A DNA stretch of 64,000 nucleotides, taken from Streptomyces rubiginosohelvolus (GTDB lineage Bacteria; Actinomycetota; Actinomycetes; Streptomycetales; Streptomycetaceae). The notes under the pieces are model-generated. The model was not told where the DNA came from, ran no database searches, and saw nothing but the letters and a program-made list of their open reading frames with translations. Below are positions 42,083 to 51,693 of the stretch, piece by piece. Both the position numbers and the translations under genes were made by a program. The stretch is from the NCBI RefSeq assembly GCF_014649875.1, contig NZ_BMTW01000010.1, positions 1 through 64,000 of the forward strand. Reading direction: 5' to 3'. The number at the start of each line of letters is the position of its first letter. Position 1 is the first letter of the stretch.

Positions 42083-42132
42083 TTGAGGTGTCATACGGAG
42101 CCAAATACCTACCCGTAGGTAAGGTTTAGGCT
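42083..42132 (+). promoter_or_regulatory. pyk promoter region with palindrome
   Basis: TAGGCT (42127-42132) lies six bases before the pyk ATG and is a typical Streptomyces -10, so transcription would start at or near the ATG. The palindrome TACCTAC-CC-GTAGGTA is at 42106-42121. TTGAGG (42083-42088) could be the -35 of an alternative upstream promoter. Confidence 0.55.
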
Positions 42133-42138
42133 CGACCT

Positions 42139-43578
42139 ATGCGCCGAGCGAAAATCGTTTGTACCCTGGGACCCGCCACCGACTCATACGACCAGATCAA
42201 GGCCCTGGTCGAAGCGGGAATGGACATCGCCCGCTTCAACCTCAGCCACGGCAGCTACGCCGAACACGAAGAGCGCTACCACCACGTGCGCAAGGCGTCC
42301 GAGGAAGTCGGCCGCAGCGTCGGCATCCTCGCCGACCTTCAAGGCCCGAAGATCCGCCTCGGACGCTTCCGCGAAGGCCCCGTACTCCTTGAACGCGGCG
42401 ACACCTTCACCATCACCGTCGAACCCCTCGAAGGCCAAGGCACCGGCGACATCTGCGGCACCACCTACGACGGACTCGCCGCCGACGTCACCACCGGCGA
42501 ACGCATCCTCGTCGACGACGGCCGCGTCACCCTCGAAGTCACCGGCGTCGACGGACCCCGCGTCCACACCACCGTCATCGAAGGCGGCATGGTCTCCGAC
42601 AACAAGGGACTCAACCTCCCCGGCGTCGCCGTCTCCGTCCCCGCCCTCTCCGAGAAGGACATCGACGACCTCCGCTGGGCCCTGCACACCGGCGCCGACA
42701 TCATCGCCCTCTCCTTCGTCCGCACCGGACGCGACATCGACGACGTCCACCGCATCATGGACGAGGAAGGCCGCCGCCTCCCCGTCATCGCCAAGGTCGA
42801 AAAACCCCAGGCCGTCGACAACATCGACGACATCGTCGCCGCCTTCGACGGCATCATGGTCGCCCGCGGCGACCTCGGCGTCGAAATGCCCCTGGAACAG
42901 GTCCCCATCGTCCAGAAGCGCGCCATCAAGCTCGCCAAGCGCAACGCCAAACCGGTCATCGTCGCCACCCAGATGCTCGACTCGATGATCGACAACTCCC
43001 GCCCCACCCGCGCCGAAGCCTCCGACGTCGCCAACGCGATCATCGACGGCACGGACGCGGTGATGCTCTCCGGCGAGACCAGCGTCGGCAAGTACCCGAT
43101 CGAGACGGTGCGGACCATGTCCCGCATCGTCGAGGCCGCCGAGGAAGACCTCCTCGCCAAGGGCCTCCCGCCCCTCACCGAGCGCAACAAGCCCCGCACC
43201 CAGGGCGGCGCGGTGGCCCGGGCCGCCGCCGAGATGGGCGACTTCCTCGGCGCGAAGTTCCTCGTCGCCTTCACCCAGAGCGGCGACACCGTCAAGCGCC
43301 TCTCCCGCTACCGCTCACCCATCCCGCTCCTCGCCTTCACCCCCGACGAAGCGACCCGCGCCCAGCTCAACCTCACCTGGGGCGTCGAGACCTTCCTCGG
43401 CCCGAAGGTCGACTCCACCGACGCGATGGTCGCCCAGGTCGACGAACAGCTCCTGCGCATCGGCCGCTGCGCGAAGGGCGACGTGGTCGTCATCACGGCC
43501 GGCTCCCCGCCCGGCGTCGCGGGCTCGACGAACCTGGTCCGCGTGCACCACATCGGCGAGGACGACAGCCCTAAGTAG
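42139..43578 (+). CDS. pyk: pyruvate kinase
   Basis: The 479-residue glycolytic enzyme turns phosphoenolpyruvate and ADP into pyruvate and ATP. It begins MRRAKIVCTLGPA, has MDIARFNLSHG near residue 28, the catalytic lysine in VIAKVEKPQAV near 218, metal and phosphate ligands in MVARGDLGVEMP near 240, and TQMLDSMI near 277. The regulatory C-domain (AKFLVAFTQSGDTVKRLSRY) is present. No Shine-Dalgarno sequence precedes the ATG; a -10 box is six bases upstream, so the message is probably leaderless. It ends six bases before the convergent homing-endonuclease-like gene. Confidence 0.96.
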   Translation: MRRAKIVCTLGPATDSYDQIKALVEAGMDIARFNLSHGSYAEHEERYHHVRKASEEVGRSVGILADLQGPKIRLGRFREGPVLLERGDTFTITVEPLEGQGTGDICGTTYDGLAADVTTGERILVDDGRVTLEVTGVDGPRVHTTVIEGGMVSDNKGLNLPGVAVSVPALSEKDIDDLRWALHTGADIIALSFVRTGRDIDDVHRIMDEEGRRLPVIAKVEKPQAVDNIDDIVAAFDGIMVARGDLGVEMPLEQVPIVQKRAIKLAKRNAKPVIVATQMLDSMIDNSRPTRAEASDVANAIIDGTDAVMLSGETSVGKYPIETVRTMSRIVEAAEEDLLAKGLPPLTERNKPRTQGGAVARAAAEMGDFLGAKFLVAFTQSGDTVKRLSRYRSPIPLLAFTPDEATRAQLNLTWGVETFLGPKVDSTDAMVAQVDEQLLRIGRCAKGDVVVITAGSPPGVAGSTNLVRVHHIGEDDSPK

Positions 43579-43584
43579 GGCGGC

Positions 43585-44364
43585 TCAGTATTTCGGCCCG
43601 ACGTGCGCATCCATGAGGGTTACGGATGCCCGTCGGGCTACGGAGATGTTGTAGGGCTTGCCCGCGCGCGTGCAGTGCGTCCAGGTGATGCCGAGCGCGT
43701 CGAGGGTGTCGGTGTAGAGGCGGCGGATGTCGTCGGAGACGTTGGTGAAGTAGTACCGGGGGTATTCGTAGCGCTTCTGTTCGCCTTTGACGATCCGGGT
43801 CGTCCAGTTCATGTTCCGGCATCCGTCGGAGTGGACGAGGCCCCGGACGAGGTGCCAGGGGTGGGAGTCGACGATCTCCTGTTGCCATGCTGCGAGTGCG
43901 ATCGGCCGCTCGTGCTTCTTGCCCGGCCCATGCTGAGGGAAAGCGCAGGTCCAGTGTCTGCTGTACGACTTCACTTCGACGCAGTTGCTCCTCTGCCGCC
44001 GCCCGGTGCGCGGCATGGGCATGACTCTGCGCATAGCTGCCTCCGCCTCGTCGATGACTCCCGGCCACGCGGCGTCGCAGAAGATCGACAGGTGGTGTTG
44101 CTTGCGCTTCGACGTGATGTGGCCGTCGCCGAGGTACAGGCCCAGCAAGTAGGCGTACGCCGCACGGTCGAGCTCCCGGCCCGTGCAGACGGGGCAGTCG
44201 GTGGGCTGCTCGTACTGCACTCCGCGTTGCTTGCGGTCCTCGTGCAGCCACCAGCCCACGGTGCCGCGCGGCACGTTGAGGCGTTCCGCCACTGCTCGGT
44301 TGGTGGTGCCGCTCCGCAGGAGGGCGAGTGCTTCGTCGCGTTTCGACGGGTTGTGCTGCTCCAT
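43585..44364 (-). CDS. LAGLIDADG-type homing endonuclease-like protein with N-terminal HTH
   Basis: The roughly 259-residue protein starts with a helix-turn-helix (ALALLRSGTTNRAVAERLNV, residues about 12-40), a CPVC motif, then two LAGLIDADG-like motifs: YLLGLYLGDGHI near residue 72 and LVRGLVHSDGCR near 174. The aspartates in GDG and SDG are the catalytic positions of this nuclease class. It lies 111 bases downstream of an unusual tRNA gene on the same strand. The start is uncertain: the ATG here lacks a ribosome site, and in-frame GTG 44421 and TTG 44427 exist. It could be a domesticated DNA-binding protein. Confidence 0.75.
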   Translation of the reverse strand: MEQHNPSKRDEALALLRSGTTNRAVAERLNVPRGTVGWWLHEDRKQRGVQYEQPTDCPVCTGRELDRAAYAYLLGLYLGDGHITSKRKQHHLSIFCDAAWPGVIDEAEAAMRRVMPMPRTGRRQRSNCVEVKSYSRHWTCAFPQHGPGKKHERPIALAAWQQEIVDSHPWHLVRGLVHSDGCRNMNWTTRIVKGEQKRYEYPRYYFTNVSDDIRRLYTDTLDALGITWTHCTRAGKPYNISVARRASVTLMDAHVGPKY

Positions 44365-44455
44365 GCGGCGGAGTCTTGCGCGGTCTTCGAAAGTGCGCGC
44401 TCGATTCGAAGGTGCGTTCACCGGCAAGGGTGAAGATCGTCAAATTGTCGCTAGA

Positions 44456-44470
44456 CCTTGGAATCCAAGG
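44456..44470. repeat. 15-bp palindrome next to the tRNA 3' end
   Basis: CCTTGGA-A-TCCAAGG is perfect and ends five bases from the tRNA 3' base. It may be a processing or binding site; it is too tight to be a good terminator hairpin. Confidence 0.5.
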
Positions 44471-44475
44471 AGAAG

Positions 44476-44548
44476 TGCCCCGAGTCGGATTCGAACCGAC
44501 GCTGTATGGGTTTTGAATCCATCGCCTCTGCCGCTGGGCTACCGGGGC
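44476..44548 (-). tRNA. tRNA with anticodon CAA (Leu codon UUG), short variable loop
   Basis: A 73-base cloverleaf fits: acceptor GCCCCGG/TCGGGGC (one G-U), D-arm GCCC...GGC, anticodon arm ATGGA-TTCAAAA-CCCAT with an A-C mismatch closing the loop, a five-base variable loop ACAGC, and T-arm GTCGG-TTCGAAT-CCGAC. The discriminator is A and CCA is not encoded. Anticodon CAA (44513-44515) reads UUG. Real leucine tRNAs are class II with a long variable arm; this one is class I. Confidence 0.85.
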
Positions 44549-44647
44549 CCCTTCGAAACGAAGGATACCGGTGACCCTCCGTGCCTCAAACATACCGTAA
44601 CTAGGTAGGCTCTTGGGAGCTCACCCCTGTCCTTACCGAGGAGCCCC

Positions 44648-45304
44648 GTGACCACCCCCGAGTCGCCCCAGCCCGTAGACGCCGTCGACGACGACAAGTC
44701 GCACGTCCCGCCGCTGACGACCCGCGTCGTCATCGCCGAGGACGAGGCCCTCATCCGCCTCGACCTCAAGGAGATGCTGGAGGAGGAGGGCTACTCCGTC
44801 GTCGGTGAGGCGGGCGACGGGCAGCAGGCCGTCGAGCTGGCCCGGGAGCACAAGCCGGACCTGGTCATCCTGGACGTGAAGATGCCGGTCCTCGACGGGA
44901 TCTCCGCCGCCGAGAAGATCGCCGAGGAGTCCATCGCCCCGGTCCTCATGCTCACCGCCTTCTCGCAGCGCGACCTCGTCGAGCGGGCCCGGGACGCCGG
45001 GGCCATGGCGTACCTGGTGAAGCCGTTCAGCAAGAGCGACGTCGTGCCGGCCATCGAGATGGCCGTCTCCCGGTTCGCCGAGCTGAAGGCGCTGGAGAGC
45101 GAGATCGCGGACCTGTCCCAGCGGCTGGAGACCCGCAAGCTGGTGGACCGGGCCAAGAGCATCCTGCAGACGGATTACGGGCTCTCCGAGCCGGCCGCGT
45201 TCCGGTGGATCCAGAAGACGTCGATGGACCGCCGGATGTCGATGCAGCAGCTCGCGGAGGCGCTGATCGAGGACGCCGAGGAGAAGAAGAAGTCGGCGGA
45301 GTAG
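44648..45304 (+). CDS. pdtaR: ANTAR-domain response regulator, PdtaR-like
   Basis: The 218-residue regulator has a receiver domain (VVIAEDEALIRLDL, phospho-acceptor Asp near 76 in LVILDVKMP, YLVKPF) and a C-terminal ANTAR RNA-binding domain (LETRKLVDRAKSILQTDYGL, AAFRWIQKTSMDRRMSMQQL). In mycobacteria PdtaR (Rv1626) works with the kinase PdtaS and binds nascent RNA hairpins to prevent termination. No kinase gene is adjacent. The first about 25 residues are an acidic unstructured lead. GTG follows GAGGAG. A strong hairpin follows. Confidence 0.93.
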   Translation: MTTPESPQPVDAVDDDKSHVPPLTTRVVIAEDEALIRLDLKEMLEEEGYSVVGEAGDGQQAVELAREHKPDLVILDVKMPVLDGISAAEKIAEESIAPVLMLTAFSQRDLVERARDAGAMAYLVKPFSKSDVVPAIEMAVSRFAELKALESEIADLSQRLETRKLVDRAKSILQTDYGLSEPAAFRWIQKTSMDRRMSMQQLAEALIEDAEEKKKSAE

Positions 45305-45345
45305 CCGCGTACACGACGTGCACGTACTCGTACGGACGCCACGAG

Positions 45346-45383
45346 AGAGGCCCGCACCCGGAACGAACCGGGTGCGGGCCTCT
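45346..45383. terminator. bidirectional terminator between pdtaR and livF
   Basis: A perfect 16-bp stem (AGAGGCCCGCACCCGG with its complement) around AACGAA, in the gap between two convergent genes, followed by TCTTCC. Confidence 0.9.
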
Positions 45384-45400
45384 TCCGTACGGCAGGGACG

Positions 45401-46113
45401 TCAGTCCTCGCCGAGGTACGCCTTGCGGACCGACTCGTCGTGGAGCAGGTCCGAGCCGGGGCCGGAGAGGACGATCTTGCCGACCTCCATGACGTGACCC
45501 TGGTCCGCGAGGGACAGGGCGGCCTGGGCGTTCTGCTCGACGAGCAGGATCGTGGTGCCCGCCGCCTTGAGCTCGACGATGGTCTCCATGATCTTCTGCA
45601 TCATGATCGGGGAGAGCCCCATGGAGGGCTCGTCGAGCATGAGCAGCTTGGGCTGGGACATCAGGGCGCGTCCCATGGCGAGCATCTGCTGCTCACCGCC
45701 CGAGAGGGTGCCGGCGGCCTGCTTCCGGCGTTCCCCGAGGATGGGGAAGAGGTCGTAGGCGCGCTGGACGTCCTTCTCGATGCCCGCCTTGTCCGTCCGG
45801 AGGAACGCTCCGAGCTGGAGGTTCTCCGTGATGGTGAGGCGGGGGAAGATGTGCCGGCCTTCGGGGGAGTGGGCGAGTCCGAGCGCGACGATCTTGTGCG
45901 CGGGGACGCTGCCGAGGGGCTTCCCGTCGAAGGTGATGCGGCCGCCGGAGGGCTTGAGGAGCCCGGAGAGGGTCCGCAGGGTGGTGGTCTTGCCCGCGCC
46001 GTTGGTGCCGATGAGGGTGACGACCTGGCCGGCTTCGACGGAGAAGGAGATGCCCTTGACGGCTTCGATCTTGCCGTAGGCGACGCGGAGGTCTTCGACC
46101 TCTAGCAGGGCGG

Positions 46114-46117
<4 letters not shown>
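45401..46117 (-). CDS. livF: branched-chain amino acid ABC transporter ATPase LivF
   Basis: The 238-residue ATPase has Walker A GTNGAGKTTT near residue 37, signature LSGGEQQM near 140, Walker B LLMLDEPSMG near 160 and the switch histidine. Its alignment and position after LivG identify LivF. The GTG overlaps the livG stop (GTGA). It is the last gene of the livK-livH-livM-livG-livF unit and is terminated by the shared hairpin at 45346-45383. The transporter imports leucine, isoleucine and valine, or in some strains amides and urea. Confidence 0.95.
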
Positions 46118-46997
<880 letters not shown>

Positions 46998-47001
<4 letters not shown>

Positions 47002-48791
47002 GCCCCCGCCTTCGTGGTGCCGGAGGTGGTGCCTGCCAGGGTTTCGTCGGGTACGTCGAGCTGGCCGGTCTCGTGGTACTCCAGCTTGGCCCGCCGGTTG
47101 GCGATGAGGCCCTCCGGGCGGAAGCGCATGAGGAGGATGAGGGCGAGTCCGAAGCCGAGGAGCTGGTAGTCCGAGAGGAACTGGAGCTTGGCCGGGATCA
47201 TGTAGAGGAGCGCCGCGCCGATGAGGGGTCCGCTGATGGTTCCCATGCCGCCGAGGATGACGGCGGCGAGGAGGAAGGCGGAGTTCGGCGGCACGGGTCC
47301 GGCGAAGACGTACATCTCGGGGACGACGGTGCTCTGGACGTGGGCCTGTACGGTGCCGGCGATGCCGGCGAGGGTGGCGCCGAGGGCGAAGGCGATGAGC
47401 TTGACGCGGAAGCCGTTGATGCCCATGGCGGTGGCGGCGGTCTCGTCCTCGCGGATGGCGACCCAGGCGCGCCCGATGCGGGAGCTGCCGGCTCGGCTGA
47501 AGACGAGGACCACGAGGATCATCGCGAGCAGCATGAGCATGTAGTAGTTGGCGTAGGCGCCGAGTTCGAAGCCCAGGATGGTGTGGGATTCGCCGAAGTC
47601 GTACCCGAAGAAGTTGAGGTCGGGGATGTTCGGTACGCCGTTGGGGCCGTTGGTGACGCGGGGTCCGGAGACGCCGTCGAGGTTGCCGACGGCGATGCGG
47701 AAGATTTCGCCGAAGCCGAGGGTGACGATGGCGAGGTAGTCGCCGCGGAGGCGGAGGGTGGGTGCTCCGATGACGACGCCGAAGATCAGGGAGACGGCGG
47801 CGCCGAGGAGGACGGAGGCCCAGAAGGGGAACTGGACGCCGAACGCGGATGCGCTGGTTCCGGAGACGAGGGCGGCCGTGTAGGCGCCGACGCCGAGGAA
47901 GGCGACGTATCCGAGGTCGAGGAGTCCGGCGAGGCCGACGACGATGTTCAGGCCCAGGGCGACGGTCGCGAAGATGAGGATGTTGACCGCGATGAGGGTG
48001 TACTGGTCGGTGCTCTGGGTGAACGGGAAGACGGCTGCGGCGACGAAGGCCGCGGCGACGGCGATGGAGCGGTACTTCGTGGTGATCGCGGAGAGGCGGG
48101 CCATGAGGCCGGCCTTGAAGAGTGCGGTCACGGCGAAGCCGGTGATGAGCAGGTAGCCGACGAAGAGTTCGGGGTAGGCGGTGTCGATGCCGTAGGTGAC
48201 GACGAAGAGACCGATGCCGAACGCGGCGACGATGATCAGGATCTCGGCCCAGGAGGGGAGTTCCTTGGGGCGTCCGGGCGCGGGGGCGCGGAGGCTGTTG
48301 AGGAACTTTTCGAGGGGGGAGGGGGTGGCGGTGTCGGTGATGTCCTGGTCGTGCGGGAGGCCGAGGGAGGCGACGAAGGCGATGATGGCGCCGACGAGGC
48401 CGATCCAGGCTCCGGGTTCCAGGTTGACGACGCCGCCGAGTTCGACGGAGATGGCGCCGACGGTGAAGCCCATGGTGCCGAGCAGGCCGAGTGCGGCGAG
48501 CCGGACGGGGCTGTTGGTGCCGCCGGGGGTGAGCCAGCGGAGGCCCTTGATGCCGTACCCGGAGAGGGTGAACAGCAGGGTGAGGGCGGCGCCGACGAGG
48601 GTGAGGACCTGGAGGCCGCCGGGGTAGCCGGTGACGGTGAGGTCGCCGGGGAACTTCGCGGTCCAGGTCCAGGCGAGGAAGGTGGAGCCGAGGGTGAGTG
48701 CGGCTCCGGCCGCGGTGGCCGCGCGGGCCACGGTTGCGGGGATGGCGAGGACGGGCGTCGTCTGGTGGGTCTTGGTGGTCATGGGTATCAC
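46998..48791 (-). CDS. livM: branched-chain amino acid ABC transporter permease LivM (long form)
   Basis: The 597-residue permease is much longer than a typical LivM of 300-420. The C-terminal half (from about residue 230) is the normal permease with eight or so helices and the LivM loop GLNIVVGLAGLLDLGYVAFL and GRAWVAIREDETAA (ATPase contact). The extra 230 N-terminal residues contain about five more predicted helices (TFLAWTWTA..., WIGLVGAIIAFVASLGL). Such extended LivM proteins are found in Streptomyces. GTG overlaps the livH stop (GTGA). It works with LivH. Confidence 0.93.
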
Positions 48792-49720
48792 GCCCGATCC
48801 GTGACGCGCTCGCCGAGCAGGCCTTGTGGCCTGACGAGGAGGACGACGATGAGGAGGACGAAGGCCCAGACGTTGGCCCAGGCGCCGCCGCCGAGCTGCT
48901 CCATGCCGGGGATCTCTTCGATGTATGCGATCGAGAGGGCTTCGGCGAGGCCGAGGACGACGCCGCCGACCATGGCTCCGTAGATGTTGCCGATGCCGCC
49001 GAGGACGGCGGCGGTGAAGGCCTTGAGGCCGAGGATGAAGCCCATCTCGAAGTTGATCTGGCCCTTGTCGAGGCCGTAGGCGACCGAGGCGACCGCGGCG
49101 AAGGCGGCGCCGATGGCGAAGGCCATCACGATGATGCGGTCGGTGTTGATGCCCATCAGCTTGGCCGTGTCCGGGTCCTGGGCGGTGGCCTGCATGGCGC
49201 GGCCGCTGCGGCTCTTGGCGACGAAGAGGCCGAGGGCGAGCATGCAGAGCGGGGCCAGGACGAGGACGAAGGCGTCGGCGCGCTGGAGGTAGAGGTTGTC
49301 GAGCAGCTTGAAGGACTCGCCCTGGAACTCGGGGAAGCTGCGGGGCTTCTTCGCGTCGGGGTAGAAGCCCCAGACGAGCTGCTGGAGCACGATCGAGAGG
49401 CCGATCGCGGTGATGAGCGGAGCGAGGCGGGGGGCGCCGCGCAGGGGCCGGTAGGCGAACCGTTCCGCGGCGGTGGCCACGGCGACGGAGGCGATGGCAC
49501 CACCGATGATCATGAGCGGGATGGCGACCAGGAGGGTGGTCCCGCTGGGGAGCATGATGTAGGTGGTGAGGGCGCCGAAGCCCCCGATCATGAAGATCTC
49601 GCCGTGGGCGAAGTTGATGAGCTGGACGATGCCGTACACCATGGTGTACCCGATGGCTATGAGGCCATAAAGGGCGCCGAGGGCAAGGCCGTTGGCCAGC
49701 TGTTGCGGCAGTTCGTGCAC
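48788..49720 (-). CDS. livH: branched-chain amino acid ABC transporter permease LivH
   Basis: The 310-residue permease has about eight helices and LivH landmarks: NGLALGALYGLIAIGYTMVY near residue 10, INFAHGEIFMIGGF near 35, and the ATPase-contact helix GRAMQATAQDPDTAKLMGIN near 190. It forms the channel with LivM. It lies about 100 bases after livK with a strong hairpin between, so its expression is probably lower than that of the binding protein. Confidence 0.95.
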   Translation of the reverse strand: MHELPQQLANGLALGALYGLIAIGYTMVYGIVQLINFAHGEIFMIGGFGALTTYIMLPSGTTLLVAIPLMIIGGAIASVAVATAAERFAYRPLRGAPRLAPLITAIGLSIVLQQLVWGFYPDAKKPRSFPEFQGESFKLLDNLYLQRADAFVLVLAPLCMLALGLFVAKSRSGRAMQATAQDPDTAKLMGINTDRIIVMAFAIGAAFAAVASVAYGLDKGQINFEMGFILGLKAFTAAVLGGIGNIYGAMVGGVVLGLAEALSIAYIEEIPGMEQLGGGAWANVWAFVLLIVVLLVRPQGLLGERVTDRA

Positions 49721-49754
49721 CGCAGGGCCTCCGATGAGCTTGTCGGATATGACT

Positions 49755-49787
49755 CCGCGCGAGGGCGCTGTTTGCGCCCTCGCGCGG
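49755..49787 (-). terminator. hairpin between livK and livH
   Basis: A perfect 14-bp stem CCGCGCGAGGGCGC with its complement around TGTTT. Sitting between the binding-protein gene and the permease genes, it would cut read-through and favour livK message, a common arrangement in such operons. Confidence 0.85.
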
Positions 49788-49822
49788 TCTGGGTCAGGTG
49801 GGGCGGGGCTGTGCTGGGGGGA

Positions 49823-51058
49823 TCAGTCCTCGAACGTGGCGCTCTTGACGTCCTTCCAGGCGCCCTTCTGGACCTCGTAGACGGTGAGCTGCTTGTTGGT
49901 GGTGTCGCCGTTCTCGTCGAAGGAGACCTTGCCGGTCACACCGTCGAAGGAGACCTTGGCCATGGCCTCGGTGACCTTGGCGCGGGCGTCCTCGGGGAGC
50001 TTGCCGTCGTTGTCGGCGACGACGGCCTTGACGGCCTGGATGATGGCCCATCCGGCGTCGTAGGAGTAGCCGCCGTAGGCCGCGTACGGGTCCTTGTAGC
50101 CGGCGGCCTTGTAGTCCTCGATGAACTTCTTGGCGGTCGGGAGGGCCTCGACGGGGTAGCCGATGGAGGTGGCGTAGTCGCCGTCGTTGGCCTCGCCGGA
50201 GGCGCTGATGAAGGCCGGGTCGTAGATGCCGTCGCCGCCCATGGTGGGGATCTTGGCGCCGGTCTTCTTGATCTGGTCGGAGAGCAGGCCGCCCTCGGGG
50301 TACTGGCCGCCGTAGTAGACGGAGTCGGCGCCCGAGCTCTTGACCTTGTCGGCGGTGCTGGAGAAGTCGGTCTCCTTGACCGTGACGTGGTCGGTGCCGA
50401 CGACCTTGCCGCCGAGGCGCTTGAACTCGGCGGAGAAGATCGCGGCGAGGCCGGCGCCGTAGGTCTGCTTGTCGTCGACGACGTAGACCTTCTTCTTCTT
50501 GGCGTCGTTGTAGAGGTACTGGGCGGCGAACTTGCCCTGGACGACGTCGGTGGCGCAGGTGCGGAAGTAGGTCTTGAAGGGGCGCTGGATGTCGCCCTTG
50601 GCCCAGTTGTCGCCCTGGCTGAGCGCCGGGTTGGTGTTGGCCGGGGAGACCTGGGCGAGGTCGGCCTTCTCGAAGACGCCCTGCATGGACTGGGCGACGC
50701 CGGAGTTCAGGGGGCCGACGGCGCCGAGGACGTCGTCGTTGCCGACGAGCTTGGTGGCGTTGGCCTGTCCGGAGGCGGGGACGGCCTGGTCGTCGAGGGC
50801 TTCGATCTTGAACTCGATGCCGGGGACCTCGTTGTTCTTGTTCGCGGTCTTGGCCGCGAGGTCCACGGAGTTCTTGATGCCCTGGCCGAGCGCCGAGAGG
50901 GAGCCGGTCAGGGGCGCGTCGACGCCGATGACGACGGTGGTCTTGCCACCGCTGTCGCCGCTGTCCTTGCTGCCTTCGTCGCGCGACCCGCAGGCGGTGA
51001 GCGTCAGTGCTCCGGTGGTGAGCACTGCGGTGAGTATGAGCAAAGAACGGTGTCGCAC
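49823..51058 (-). CDS. livK: branched-chain amino acid ABC transporter binding lipoprotein LivK
   Basis: The 411-residue lipoprotein has a short signal with lipobox LTAC (residues about 18-21) and an acidic-serine linker, then the type I periplasmic-binding fold: VVIGVDAPLTGSLSALGQGI, GAVGPLNSGVAQSM, PANTNPALSQ and KVYVVDDKQTYGAGLAAIF. It captures branched-chain amino acids outside the membrane and feeds LivHM. The GTG after AAAGGACCCTC is preferred over an ATG 54 bases upstream because it gives the signal peptide. It is first in the operon. Confidence 0.94.
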   Translation of the reverse strand: MRHRSLLILTAVLTTGALTLTACGSRDEGSKDSGDSGGKTTVVIGVDAPLTGSLSALGQGIKNSVDLAAKTANKNNEVPGIEFKIEALDDQAVPASGQANATKLVGNDDVLGAVGPLNSGVAQSMQGVFEKADLAQVSPANTNPALSQGDNWAKGDIQRPFKTYFRTCATDVVQGKFAAQYLYNDAKKKKVYVVDDKQTYGAGLAAIFSAEFKRLGGKVVGTDHVTVKETDFSSTADKVKSSGADSVYYGGQYPEGGLLSDQIKKTGAKIPTMGGDGIYDPAFISASGEANDGDYATSIGYPVEALPTAKKFIEDYKAAGYKDPYAAYGGYSYDAGWAIIQAVKAVVADNDGKLPEDARAKVTEAMAKVSFDGVTGKVSFDENGDTTNKQLTVYEVQKGAWKDVKSATFED

Positions 51059-51450
51059 GAGAGGGTCCTTTCCCTGGCGCGGCGCTCCTCGGGCATGAGG
51101 TGCCGTGATCATCGCCGGGCCGTACTGGGGTGGTACAGGGCCGTGCAGCAGACGCGCCCGGCGGCGCGGTGACTGGCCGTGACTCTAAGCGCAGCCGGGG
51201 GCCATCGGGATGGGTCGGCTGCGGATGTGACTCTCTTGTTATGCCCTTGAGCAAGGCTTGAGGTTCCTGTGAGGGGATGTGCGGGTTTCGCCTGGACTGC
51301 GCATTGCCCACATGGTGAGAACGCGCAGCTCTGCTAAGGGGCTTGGGGTGATCTTGGTGCTGTCGCGCGGGCCGGGCGCGAGGGTGGCGGGGGGAGGCCG
51401 GCCGGGGGCGCGGGGGTGGGGGTGCCGGGTTTTTCGTGTATTGCGCAAAC

Positions 51451-51465
51451 GTTACACAGTGTTAC
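51451..51465. promoter_or_regulatory. BldD-box match
   Basis: GTTACACAGTGTTAC fits all fixed positions of the published BldD pattern nTnACnC(A/T)GnGTnAn. It lies about 390 bases from livK and 170 bases from the downstream hairpin at 51630. The controlled transcript is not clear. Confidence 0.6.
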
Positions 51466-51629
51466 ATGTGTGGGATATGTGTGCTGCGCCGACGGGTCGG
51501 TGTCGCTGTTGAAGCAGGTCATGGAACGGGTGCGGCCGTCAAGGGTGTTGACCGTGCGTTTCCATCAACTTCCGGTAGCCGCGCCGGATATGGGGATGCG
51601 CGGTCCGGAATGCGGTGCGGCCGCGGACG

Positions 51630-51667
51630 GCGAACGGCCCGCCGGTCGTGGCCGGCGGGCCGTTCGC
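51630..51667. terminator. strong hairpin near the thioesterase 3' end
   Basis: A perfect 16-bp stem, GCGAACGGCCCGCCGG with its complement, around TCGTGG. It terminates the leftward thioesterase gene and any rightward transcript from the BldD-box area. Confidence 0.85.
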
Positions 51668-51693
51668 TTGCTGTGACGGGGGTCGGTGACGGG

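Larger units (their letters stand above)
51059..51693. other. 635-base intergenic region upstream of livK
   Basis: It contains the BldD-box match at 51451-51465, the palindrome TTGCGCAA at 51441-51448, and a terminator at 51630-51667. A minus-strand CATAAC patch near 51235 could be part of a livK promoter, but no clear -35 is present. No convincing gene was found; frames here have poor codon bias. Confidence 0.6.

Noticed and set aside
43571..44593. 340-residue leftward frame over the LAGLIDADG gene and tRNA
   Set aside because: It runs through the tRNA and is Arg/Pro-rich; the LAGLIDADG motifs are in a different frame.
51416..51676. Rightward 86-residue frame after the BldD box
   Set aside because: It ends inside a terminator hairpin, has poor third-position bias and no recognisable domain.
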